Below, piece by piece: positions 25,237-33,436 of a stretch of DNA of 64,000 nucleotides. The stretch is from Lachnospiraceae bacterium (GTDB lineage: Bacteria; Bacillota; Clostridia; Lachnospirales; Lachnospiraceae): positions 1-64,000 of the forward strand of contig CAAGJU010000193.1 of the NCBI GenBank assembly GCA_900770225.1. The letters are read 5' to 3'. Every line of letters begins with the position of its first letter. The first letter of the stretch is position 1. Under the pieces are notes generated by a model. The model was not told the DNA's origin and ran no database searches. It saw only the letters and a list, made by a program, of their open reading frames with translations. Position numbers and translations under genes: made by a program.

Positions 25237-25328
25237 TCTTCGTGAATAAACCCTGCCGAGAAGGACACAGCACTTCGAAAGCAGGCAAGTAAAAATAAAT
25301 ACATGACAGTAAATTTAGGAGGAGTCAT

Positions 25329-26486
25329 ATGAAAGCAAAAAAGGTTTTGGCGGGGATTCTTGCTTCTGTATGTATGATTTCAATGACAGCATGTGGAAGC
25401 ACAACATCAACAAGCACAACATCAACAGGCGCTGCATCTACAAATGCGTCTGCGATGACAAGTTCATCTTCGGCAGGTTCTGAGTCGACGTCTGCATCAT
25501 CTGCATCCAGTGCAACATCTGCATCTTCCTCTTCTTCTGAGGAGACAGCAGCATCTTCTGAGACGGTTGCGGCAACCAGTTCGTCCGCATCGGAGGCAGG
25601 AAAGGCTCTGAATACAACAGATGGGCTGATCGGTATTTCTGTTCCTTCCGCTGACCATGGATGGACAGCAGGCGTTGCTTATTACGCGGAACAGAAATGC
25701 AAAGAACTGGGTCTCGAAGATGGAACTGGTTACAGACTTCTTACTGCTGACAGTGTAAACGATCAGGCGAATGATATTGATGAGCTGATCAATATGGGAT
25801 GCACATCCATTGTACTGGATCCACAGAACAATGAGGTATCCGTTGCGGCACAGAAAATCCTGGATGCAGGAATCAATCTAATTGTTTTCGACCGTAAAAT
25901 TGATGGCGATTATACCGCATATCTGGCAGGCGATAACGCCGGTATCGGAACGAATGCAGCCAAATATCTGGGAGAGGCTCTGAACGGTGAGGGAACGATC
26001 GCTGTTATGTCCGCACCCAGTGTGGGATCTGTCAGTGTAGAGCGTACCGAAGCGTTTGAGGAGGCTATGAAGAAGGAGTATCCGAACATCAAGCTGATCG
26101 AGGTTACGGCTGAAGGATTTACACAGGAAGCAGGACTTACCATGGCGACAGATATGCTGACCGCCAACGATGAGATTGATGCTGTATTCTCTATCGATGA
26201 CGAGCCTTCTCTTGGCATCCTTCAGGCTGTCAAAGAGGCGGGCAGAACAGATGTCAAATATATCTCCGGTGGCGGCGGTGCTCAGTCCTGGTATCAGAAG
26301 ATCCAGAGCGAGAAAGATATCACGCTGTTTACTGAAACATACAGTCCGGCCATGATCGGCGATGCTATTGAACTTGCTCAGCAGATTCAGCAGGGTAAGG
26401 ATTTCCAGAAGGAGACGATTCTTCCTAATAATACTGTAGATGCAAGTAATGTAGCTGATTATATCGACGCAGATTCACCTTACTGA
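25329..26486 (+). CDS. Sugar ABC transporter substrate-binding lipoprotein (RbsB-like)
   Basis: A 385-residue type I periplasmic-binding protein. Lipoprotein signal with the Cys of TAC-G at residue 22. A Ser/Thr/Ala-rich spacer follows to about residue 95, unusually long for the family, then two Rossmann lobes: GISVPSADHGWTAGV, DSVNDQANDIDELINMG, VFDRKIDGDY and NDEIDAVFSIDDEPSLG. The fold suggests a pentose or hexose ligand. GGAGG is seven bases before the ATG. With the next two genes it makes a complete RbsBAC-type importer. Confidence 0.92.
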   Translation: MKAKKVLAGILASVCMISMTACGSTTSTSTTSTGAASTNASAMTSSSSAGSESTSASSASSATSASSSSSEETAASSETVAATSSSASEAGKALNTTDGLIGISVPSADHGWTAGVAYYAEQKCKELGLEDGTGYRLLTADSVNDQANDIDELINMGCTSIVLDPQNNEVSVAAQKILDAGINLIVFDRKIDGDYTAYLAGDNAGIGTNAAKYLGEALNGEGTIAVMSAPSVGSVSVERTEAFEEAMKKEYPNIKLIEVTAEGFTQEAGLTMATDMLTANDEIDAVFSIDDEPSLGILQAVKEAGRTDVKYISGGGGAQSWYQKIQSEKDITLFTETYSPAMIGDAIELAQQIQQGKDFQKETILPNNTVDASNVADYIDADSPY

Positions 26487-26620
26487 TTTGAAACGGCCGG
26501 GTGTCGTAAAATCCGATGAGCTGTGCATCGGTGTTCATGAGACCTGATAACGTTTAGGTATCCGGGCGATCTTTTTCAGAAGACCGTCCGGATATTTCAC
26601 AGAATCCAGAGGTATTTTTT

Positions 26621-28117
26621 ATGGGCGAAAATATTATCGAGATGCAGCACATTGTGAAATCTTACGGCTCGAATGAAGTGCTGCACGGCGTTGATTTTTC
26701 TTTAAAAAAGGGCAGTATTCACGCGCTTCTCGGAGAAAACGGTACGGGTAAATCAACACTGATGAATGTTCTTGCAGGGGTTATTCCTGGAAATGCAGGT
26801 ACAGTTTCTGTGAATGGCAAGAATTATACGTTAAGCAATTCCTATATTCCTGTCTCAGAAGATATTGCTTTTATTCATCAGGAACTTGCCCTGATCAACG
26901 ACCTCAATGTATTTGAGAATATGTTTCTTGGAAAAGAGCTGAAAAATGGAATAAAGCTGAATAAAAAAGAAATGGCACGGCGCACAAAGGATTTACTGGA
27001 TACCATGAATATCAGTCTGTCACCGTACGCCATGGTAAGGGACCTGAATGCCTCTTATAAGCAGATCGTTGAGATTGCACGGGCGCTGATGTTTCAGGCA
27101 AAAGTCATCATCATGGATGAACCGACAACGGCGCTCACAAATGTGGAGATTGAGCACGTGTTCCAGCTTATGAGTGATCTTAAGAAAAAGGGCATCAGTT
27201 TTATTTTTATTTCTCATAAGCTCAATGAAGTCACTCAGATATGTGATTCCTATACGATTATGCGTGACGGTGTTGTTGTGGACACCGGGGATATGACGGC
27301 GGATGTGACAGAAGAATACATGGCAAAACAGATGGTAGGCAGAACACTGGATTACAGCGATCTGTATAAAGAGAGAAAGATTGGCGAGGAAATACTGCGT
27401 ACAGAACATCTCTCAAAAGACCGTGCATTTAATGATGTCAATATTTCCGTGCGTAAAGGTGAGATCATCGGCATTACCGGGCTTCTTGGCGACGGCCGGT
27501 ACGAGGTTGCCAACACAATCTATGGAAATAACGCCGGTTATGACGGGAAAATCTATATTCGCGGCAGAGAAGTGCCGCTCAAAACCATTCAGAAAGCACG
27601 CAGTCAGGGAATTTCCTATCTTCCAAGAAACCGGAAGGAAAATGGCATACTGAAAGATCTGGATATTCGCGAAAACCTGACGGTTTCTATCCAGGGAAGG
27701 CTGCGAAGAGCCGGTTTGTTCATTGATCATAAAAAGGAAGAGCAGGTGGTCAATGAATATACACGGCAACTGAATATTAAACGCGGCAGCATGAAAGAAA
27801 ATATTCGGTCCCTGTCCGGAGGAAATCAGCAGAAGGTAATACTGGCCCGTTCTCTGAGCTCAGATCCTGGCCTGGTTATCCTTGACAACCCGACGCAGGG
27901 TGTGGATGTCGGCGCAAAACTTGAAATCTATCATATCATTTATGATCTTGCGGAAAGAGGCGTAAGTTTTCTTGTGCTTTCGGGAGAAGCACAGGAGGTA
28001 CTTAAACTCTGTGACAGAATATATGTGATGTTTCATGGGGAAGTTCGAAAGGAACTCCTGAGAAATGAAGCAGATGAAGAGAAGATTATGATTGCAGCCA
28101 CTGGTGGAAAGGTTTGA
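26621..28117 (+). CDS. Sugar ABC transporter ATPase, fused double NBD (RbsA/MglA-like)
   Basis: A 498-residue tandem ATPase. Domain 1: Walker A GENGTGKST, Walker B IIMDEPTTALT. The domain 1 signature position reads LNASYKQ, already relaxed. Domain 2 (from about 250): GLLGDGRYEV in place of Walker A as is normal for the family, signature LSGGNQQK, and Walker B LVILDNPTQG, where the usual catalytic Glu is Asn. So both degenerate elements are in domain 2, and only domain 1 looks fully hydrolytic. It energises the RbsBC-like partners. ATG follows AGAGGTAT. Confidence 0.92.
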   Translation: MGENIIEMQHIVKSYGSNEVLHGVDFSLKKGSIHALLGENGTGKSTLMNVLAGVIPGNAGTVSVNGKNYTLSNSYIPVSEDIAFIHQELALINDLNVFENMFLGKELKNGIKLNKKEMARRTKDLLDTMNISLSPYAMVRDLNASYKQIVEIARALMFQAKVIIMDEPTTALTNVEIEHVFQLMSDLKKKGISFIFISHKLNEVTQICDSYTIMRDGVVVDTGDMTADVTEEYMAKQMVGRTLDYSDLYKERKIGEEILRTEHLSKDRAFNDVNISVRKGEIIGITGLLGDGRYEVANTIYGNNAGYDGKIYIRGREVPLKTIQKARSQGISYLPRNRKENGILKDLDIRENLTVSIQGRLRRAGLFIDHKKEEQVVNEYTRQLNIKRGSMKENIRSLSGGNQQKVILARSLSSDPGLVILDNPTQGVDVGAKLEIYHIIYDLAERGVSFLVLSGEAQEVLKLCDRIYVMFHGEVRKELLRNEADEEKIMIAATGGKV

Positions 28118-28127
28118 CGGAGATAAT

Positions 28128-29102
28128 ATGGAACAGATAAAAAGCAAACGCAATTTTAAAAAATTCGCTGCTGACAACAGTGCGCTGGTATCGTTCCTCG
28201 TATTGCTGATCGTGGCAATTGTTGTCAATGGAACTACATTCCTGAAAGGCAGCAACCTGATTAATGTGCTGAGAAATAATTCAGTGATTGGTATTATCGC
28301 CCTCGGTATGACGCTGGTGATTGTAACGGGAGGCATTGATCTCTCCGTGGGATCGGAACTGGCATTTATGGGTGTAGTTGTTATTAATGTACTGAACAGT
28401 ACGCAGAGTGTATTTGCCGCTGTCATGGCAGGCATCTGTGCCGCACTGATTGCAGGCTTCATTACAGGATTTCTTACGGCTAAATTCAATATACCGGCTT
28501 TTATTACTACTCTTGGTACAACGAGTATATATCGATCAGTTGCCGAGTTCTGGATGAACGGAGGCGGTGTGACGTCAAACGGCGATGCAGGTACGGCGTA
28601 TGTCGCTTTTTCGAATACCAATGTATTCGGCGTGATTCCAATGCCAATTGTTGTATGGATCATATGTGCCATTATTATTTATTTCTTTGCAGAACATACA
28701 GCTATTGGTCGTCATGTCTATGCCGTTGGCAGTGGAGAGACGGCTGCGAAACTGGCAGGCGTCAGTGTCGTATGGGTAAAGACGGTTGTATACATGATCG
28801 GATCTGTCCTTGTTCTTGTAGGAACAATTGTTGAGACATCGAGACTGGGGAGTGTCAACTCAGCGTCGAGTGGAACGAGCTACGAAATGGATGCTATCGC
28901 CGCTGCAGTCATCGGTGGAACGAGTATGGCAGGTGGCCGCGGCACAGTGCTTGGAACCGTTCTTGGCACACTGACGTTGGGCATTATTGACAATATGATG
29001 AATCTCATGGGCGTAAACCCGTTCCTGGTAAGTGCAGTTAAAGGTTCAATTATCATCGTCGCAGTACTTTTACAGACTATTTTGAACAAAAACGATCGAT
29101 AA
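28128..29102 (+). CDS. Sugar ABC transporter permease (RbsC-like)
   Basis: A 324-residue integral membrane protein with eight to ten helices and the family's conserved GMTLVIVTGGIDLSVGSE (about 60-77) and GGTSMAGGRGTVLGT (about 264-278) segments. ATG at 28128, ten bases after the ATPase stop, with GGAGA in between; the longer frame from 28092 overlaps the ATPase and is not needed. It forms the channel for the preceding binding protein and ATPase. Confidence 0.92.
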   Translation: MEQIKSKRNFKKFAADNSALVSFLVLLIVAIVVNGTTFLKGSNLINVLRNNSVIGIIALGMTLVIVTGGIDLSVGSELAFMGVVVINVLNSTQSVFAAVMAGICAALIAGFITGFLTAKFNIPAFITTLGTTSIYRSVAEFWMNGGGVTSNGDAGTAYVAFSNTNVFGVIPMPIVVWIICAIIIYFFAEHTAIGRHVYAVGSGETAAKLAGVSVVWVKTVVYMIGSVLVLVGTIVETSRLGSVNSASSGTSYEMDAIAAAVIGGTSMAGGRGTVLGTVLGTLTLGIIDNMMNLMGVNPFLVSAVKGSIIIVAVLLQTILNKNDR

Positions 29103-29185
29103 GCGATGACAGGCAGCAGATCCTGATCGCCTGTCAGGTATCTGTTGCCTGCATTTTCAAGCTTTTTTGCGGGAGGATCAAAGAT

Positions 29186-30172
29186 ATGAAACTTGGTTTT
29201 TTCACAGCAAACTTTACAGAGAAGCCTCTGGAAGAAGTGCTCAAAATTATTCAGCCTTATGGATATGAGACAGTAGAAATTCCGGCATATGAGGGAAATG
29301 GGCAGCTGGAGCCCAGCGATGTACTGAAACCCGGCCGCGCCGAGGAAATCAAAAAACTTGTTCACAGCTACGGCATGGAAATTCAGGCACTGAGCAATCA
29401 TGCGGATTCCTATCTGATCATGGGATGCAATAAAGAAACAGACAGACTTTATAAAGGTACGGCGGAAGAAAAGATCAAATATGGTTCAGAACAGCTGGTT
29501 CGCACGGCACAGGCGGCCAATGCTCTTGAAGTGCCGATTGTTGTCGGCTACCCGGGAATTGAAAACTGGGGCAGGTTTTTCTTCTTCCCGAATGGCCAGG
29601 GATGGAAAGAGTATGAGGAAGCCTTTCAGGAACGTTTCATGCCGATTCTTGATAAGTTTAAGGAATATGGTGTGAAATTTGCCATTGAGATTCATCCGAA
29701 CAGTTTTGTTTATGACCTGAAAACGGCAAAGAGAGCGTTGGAACTGGTGGATTATCATCCATGTCTCGGATTCAATCTGGACCCTGCCAACATTTTGTAT
29801 CTGATGCTGGATCCGTGCATCGTTATTGACCAGCTGAAGGATCGAATCTTCCATGTTCATGCAAAAGACGCAGAGCTTGCAAAACATAACCTTCCGGCAG
29901 GAGGCATTCTGATGCAGGGTGATATGGGCGATCTGGATCATACCTTCCGTTTCCGTGTTCCCGGATGGGGAGAGGTGGAATGGAAACGTATTATTACAGA
30001 ACTTTCTATGACGGGATTCAGTGGATCGCTCAGTTATGAACATGAAGACGTAACCATGAGCCGTATGGACGGAGTGGAAAAAACAGCGGCTTTCCTGAAG
30101 CCTCTCATAATCAGAAATAAATACGAGGGCCGTAAAGACAAGCTGTTCGGCGAAGGCAATAACAACGAATAA
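29186..30172 (+). CDS. Xylose-isomerase-like TIM-barrel sugar isomerase/epimerase A
   Basis: A 328-residue AP endonuclease 2/xylose-isomerase-like barrel. Metal-ligand candidates are the Glu of FAIEIHPNS (about 168), the Asp of GFNLDPANI (about 200), the His of FHVHAKDAE (about 228) and the Glu of SLSYEHED (about 279). Such enzymes isomerise or epimerise sugars or, in C-glycoside-degrading systems, cleave keto-glycosides. It is the first of three barrels in the operon, all different from each other. GGGAGG precedes the ATG. Confidence 0.85.
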   Translation: MKLGFFTANFTEKPLEEVLKIIQPYGYETVEIPAYEGNGQLEPSDVLKPGRAEEIKKLVHSYGMEIQALSNHADSYLIMGCNKETDRLYKGTAEEKIKYGSEQLVRTAQAANALEVPIVVGYPGIENWGRFFFFPNGQGWKEYEEAFQERFMPILDKFKEYGVKFAIEIHPNSFVYDLKTAKRALELVDYHPCLGFNLDPANILYLMLDPCIVIDQLKDRIFHVHAKDAELAKHNLPAGGILMQGDMGDLDHTFRFRVPGWGEVEWKRIITELSMTGFSGSLSYEHEDVTMSRMDGVEKTAAFLKPLIIRNKYEGRKDKLFGEGNNNE

Positions 30173-30196
30173 AAGTCAGAAGGGAGAAGAACTGGC

Positions 30197-31075
30197 ATGA
30201 AGTTTGGGTGTAACTATTCATTCTGGCAGAACAGCTGGGCGTTCAGCCATGAGCAGTATTTGGAGATGACAAAAAGACTTTCCAATATTGGATTTGATGT
30301 TCTTGAAATCAGTGCAGACCATTTGTATCACATGACTGATGAAGAGATTGATGCTTTGAAAGAACAGGGAGAAAAATGCGGGATGGAATTCTCTACGAAT
30401 TCCGGACCTGCAAAGAAATATGATCTTTCTTCAAGAAGCGAAGAAACCAGGAAGAATGGAATTGAATATTTCCGAAAAATATTCCGGAATATGGATCGCC
30501 TCGGATCAAGGATTCTTGTAGGAGCTATTTATTCTTTCTGGCCGACCGATTTTGTAGACACGGATAAGGAATGGGCATGGGATAAAAGCATCGCCTGTCT
30601 CAAGATCCTTGGCGAAGACGCTGCCAGATATGGTATTACGATCGCTCTCGAAGTGCTTAACCGTAATGAAAGTTATATTCTTAATGACTGTGCGGAAGCG
30701 CTGGAATACTGCAGGAGGGTTGACAGACCGGCTGTTAAAATATTGCTGGATACCTATCATATGAATATTGAAGAAGATAATATGTATGACGCCATCAGAA
30801 AAGCAGGACCGATGCTTGCTCATCTGCATGTAGGAGAATGCAATCGTAAACTTCCGGGAATGAACAACAGCATTGACTGGAAACAGATCGGTCGGGCACT
30901 CCGGGATATCAATTACAATGGTTATGTAGTTATGGAGCCGTTCCTTCTTGCCGGTGGCGAAGTGGGACGGGATTGCAGAGTATTCAGAGATCTCAGCGGT
31001 GGAGCGAGTGAAGAACAGATGAATCAGTATATTACGGAATCACTGAAATTCCTGAGAAACTGTTGTGAAGGATAA
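30197..31075 (+). CDS. Ketose 3-epimerase-like TIM barrel
   Basis: A 292-residue enzyme at the typical length of D-allulose/D-tagatose 3-epimerases. The four metal ligands of that family can be aligned: Glu in IALEVLNRNE (about 152), Asp in LLDTYHMNIEED (about 185), His in LHVGECNRKLPG (about 211) and Glu in VVMEPF (about 245). The HVGECNR...PG stretch is especially close. It probably interconverts a ketose and its C3 epimer. It follows barrel A by 24 bp with an AGGGAGAAG ribosome-binding site. Confidence 0.82.
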   Translation: MKFGCNYSFWQNSWAFSHEQYLEMTKRLSNIGFDVLEISADHLYHMTDEEIDALKEQGEKCGMEFSTNSGPAKKYDLSSRSEETRKNGIEYFRKIFRNMDRLGSRILVGAIYSFWPTDFVDTDKEWAWDKSIACLKILGEDAARYGITIALEVLNRNESYILNDCAEALEYCRRVDRPAVKILLDTYHMNIEEDNMYDAIRKAGPMLAHLHVGECNRKLPGMNNSIDWKQIGRALRDINYNGYVVMEPFLLAGGEVGRDCRVFRDLSGGASEEQMNQYITESLKFLRNCCEG

Positions 31076-31093
31076 GCTGCAAGGAGGAGTTCA

Positions 31094-32059
31094 ATGGCTG
31101 AAATATGGACAATGGGCGAAATGCTTGTCGAAATCATGCGGACAGAGACGGATGAACCACTGGATCAGACTGCTCTTTTTTCCGGCCCATATCCTTCAGG
31201 ATCATCGGCAATCATGATATCAACAGCTGCCAGACTGGGGCACAGCTGCGGCATCATTTCGGGCGTCGGCAGAGATGGTTTTGGCAAATGTCTGCTGGAT
31301 CGGCTGCAAAAGGATGGTGTGGATACATCCAAGGTATTGATTGATGAGGATAAGTCGACAGCATGTGCTTTTGTTTCCTATGATCATAATGGCGACAGAA
31401 AATATCTGTTCCATTGGGATGAAACACCGGCTACAGAGGCGGTTATGCCAGATGTTACGGAACCATCTCTTAAAGAGGCCAGATTTTTCCACATCATGGG
31501 ATGTGCGCTGACGGCAAAACTCTCCTATGGATGGGAAATTGTTAAAACGGCGGAGGCTATGCGGGCACAGGGAACAAAAATCAGCTTTGACCCGAATGTC
31601 AGGACGGAGCATCTGACCAATCCAACAAAGAGCAAAGAGTGTTTTGACATTATTCATTCCGTGCTTTCGATAACCAGTATCTTTGAGCCTGGCATGGATG
31701 AGCTTTTGCTTATCACTGGTGAAAAAGACGTTGATGCTGCGGTAAAAAAGTGCTTTGAGAATGAAAGCCTTGAGATTCTTATGCTGAAAATGGGATCGAA
31801 GGGAACACGGGTATTTACACGGGATGGAAAGGTGACAGATCAGGGCCTTTTTACAGTTACTTCAAAAGACCCGACGGGTGCCGGCGATACTTCGGATGCC
31901 GCTTTTCTCTGCAGTCTGCTGGAAGGACGCAGTATAGAGGAAAGCTCAAAACGTGCGGCGGCAGCCGGAGCCATAAATGTCATGGCTTTCGGACCTATGG
32001 AGGGCAGGATAAGCCCGGAAAATATTGACAGGATGATTGCAGGTACATTTACGGCCTGA
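31094..32059 (+). CDS. PfkB-family sugar kinase
   Basis: A 321-residue ribokinase-fold kinase. The N-terminal MGEMLVEIM and GGxG-like YPSGSSAIMISTAARLG regions and the C-terminal DPTGAGDTSDAAF (about 256-268), with its anion hole and catalytic Asp, are intact. It probably phosphorylates the sugar released by the isomerase/epimerase steps; 2-keto-3-deoxygluconate, fructose and tagatose kinases share this form, and the sequence alone does not choose between them. AAGGAGG precedes the ATG. Confidence 0.9.
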   Translation: MAEIWTMGEMLVEIMRTETDEPLDQTALFSGPYPSGSSAIMISTAARLGHSCGIISGVGRDGFGKCLLDRLQKDGVDTSKVLIDEDKSTACAFVSYDHNGDRKYLFHWDETPATEAVMPDVTEPSLKEARFFHIMGCALTAKLSYGWEIVKTAEAMRAQGTKISFDPNVRTEHLTNPTKSKECFDIIHSVLSITSIFEPGMDELLLITGEKDVDAAVKKCFENESLEILMLKMGSKGTRVFTRDGKVTDQGLFTVTSKDPTGAGDTSDAAFLCSLLEGRSIEESSKRAAAAGAINVMAFGPMEGRISPENIDRMIAGTFTA

Positions 32060-32119
32060 AAGGGAAAGCTTATGGTGGCTGCATCTACTGATGCAGCCAC
32101 CTTCAACTGGAGGAATACT

Positions 32120-33037
32120 ATGATCAGACTTGGACTGCTGACGGCAATACTTGGCGACCTGTCATTTAAGGGAGTTGTTGATTTTGCTGCGGAAAATAAT
32201 ATTGAAAGTCTGGAAGTCGCCTGCTGGCCGGCTTCCGGAGGAGCCAAAAGAAGATATGCTGGTGTCTGCCATATTGATGCGGAGGCATTGACCGAGGAAA
32301 AAAGCAGAGAAATTCTTGATTACTGCGCACAGAAGAAGGTACAGATTTCCTCGCTCGGCTATTATCCGAATACACTGGACCCTGATCCTGACAGAAGGAA
32401 GGCTTTTACGGATCATCTGCACGCTTTGATTGATGCATCACAAATGCTTGGCGTGAATATGGTCACAACTTTTATTGGTCGCGTGAGTGACAAAACGGTG
32501 AACGAAAACCTGAAAATTGCCAGAGAAGTATGGACACCGATTCTTGACTATGCTTTGAAAAAAGGCGTTCGCATTGCGATTGAGAACTGTCCGATGTGGT
32601 TTACTGATGATGAGTGGCCGGGTGGACAGAATTTGATGACGTCTCCGTCTAACTGGAGGAAAGTGTTTGAGGTACTTCCCTACAGCAATCTGGGAATCAA
32701 TTATGATCCATCACATTTTGTATGGCAGCAGATGGATTATATCCATCCGCTGTATGAATTTAGGGATAAAATTTTCCAGGTGCATTTTAAGGATATTAAA
32801 CTGTTGCAGGAAAAACTGGCAGATGTCGGTGTAATGGCAAATCCACTTGAGTACATGGTCCCCAAACTCTGTGGTCTTGGGGATATATCGTGGGGAAAGT
32901 TTATTTCCGCATTAACAGATATCGATTTTCAGGGATGCGGTATTATGGAAATAGAAGATAAAGCTTTTGAGGATACGTTGGAGGATGCAAAGAAAGCTGT
33001 GCTTCTGACGGAAAAATATCTGAGAAACTACATCTGA
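32120..33037 (+). CDS. Xylose-isomerase-like TIM-barrel sugar isomerase/epimerase B
   Basis: A 305-residue barrel. Visible ligand candidates: Glu in IAIENCPMWF (about 153), Asp/His in NYDPSHFVW (about 199-202), His in VHFKDIK (about 228) and Glu in GIMEIED (about 279). The longer upstream frame is not needed: GGAGG precedes the ATG at 32120. A short inverted repeat, GGTGGCTGCATC/GATGCAGCCACC (32072-32101), sits just before it in the 60-bp gap. Exact reaction unknown. Confidence 0.85.
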   Translation: MIRLGLLTAILGDLSFKGVVDFAAENNIESLEVACWPASGGAKRRYAGVCHIDAEALTEEKSREILDYCAQKKVQISSLGYYPNTLDPDPDRRKAFTDHLHALIDASQMLGVNMVTTFIGRVSDKTVNENLKIAREVWTPILDYALKKGVRIAIENCPMWFTDDEWPGGQNLMTSPSNWRKVFEVLPYSNLGINYDPSHFVWQQMDYIHPLYEFRDKIFQVHFKDIKLLQEKLADVGVMANPLEYMVPKLCGLGDISWGKFISALTDIDFQGCGIMEIEDKAFEDTLEDAKKAVLLTEKYLRNYI

Positions 33038-33088
33038 TTTGTACTGGCAGACAGTGTTTGCCAAGGACAATCATGGAGAAGGGATAAC

Positions 33089-33307
33089 ATGGCACTTGTT
33101 ACGTCAAAACAGATGCTTTTATCCGCACAGAAAGGCCATTATGCGGTAGGAGCATTCAATGCTGAAAATATGGAAATGATTCAGGCAATCGTCATGGCAG
33201 CGGAAGAACTGAAAGCTCCCGTCATGATTCAGACAACCGGCGGCACGCTCAAGTATGCGGATCCACTGATGTTTTTTCACATGGTGTCGGCGGCAGCGGC
33301 GGTCTGA
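33089..33307 (+). pseudogene. Truncated class II ketose-bisphosphate aldolase
   Basis: 72 codons match only the first strand-helix repeats of the FbaA/GatY/KbaY class: GHYAVGAFNAENMEMIQAIVMAAEE, APVMIQTTGGTLKYAD, then the frame ends after AAAAV and a TGA. The metal-binding His residues and the Schiff-base-free active site of the roughly 280-residue enzyme are absent. It has a good ribosome-binding site (GGAGAAGGG) and is the last operon gene, so it could still be translated as a fragment. It looks like a 3' deletion up to the terminator at 33350. Confidence 0.85.
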
Positions 33308-33349
33308 AAAGAATATATACCGGTAAATTTATATCCTGCTTTGATGGGC

Positions 33350-33389
33350 GGAGTCCGCTGCACGGTGCATCGGGCTCCGTTTCTTTTTT
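33350..33389 (+). terminator. Intrinsic terminator of the sugar operon
   Basis: GGAGTCCG pairs with CGGGCTCC, with an inner TGCA..TGCA stem, followed by TTTCTTTTTT. Confidence 0.85.
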
Positions 33390-33436
33390 CGTAAAAAGAT
33401 CATGGTGAAGGCTGATACCGTTCTTTTTACCGGGGG

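Noticed and set aside
22788..33307. Complete C-glycoside deglycosylation operon
   Set aside because: The oxidoreductase and barrel enzymes are reminiscent, but the small beta-subunit partner typical of C-deglycosylases was not found in the operon.
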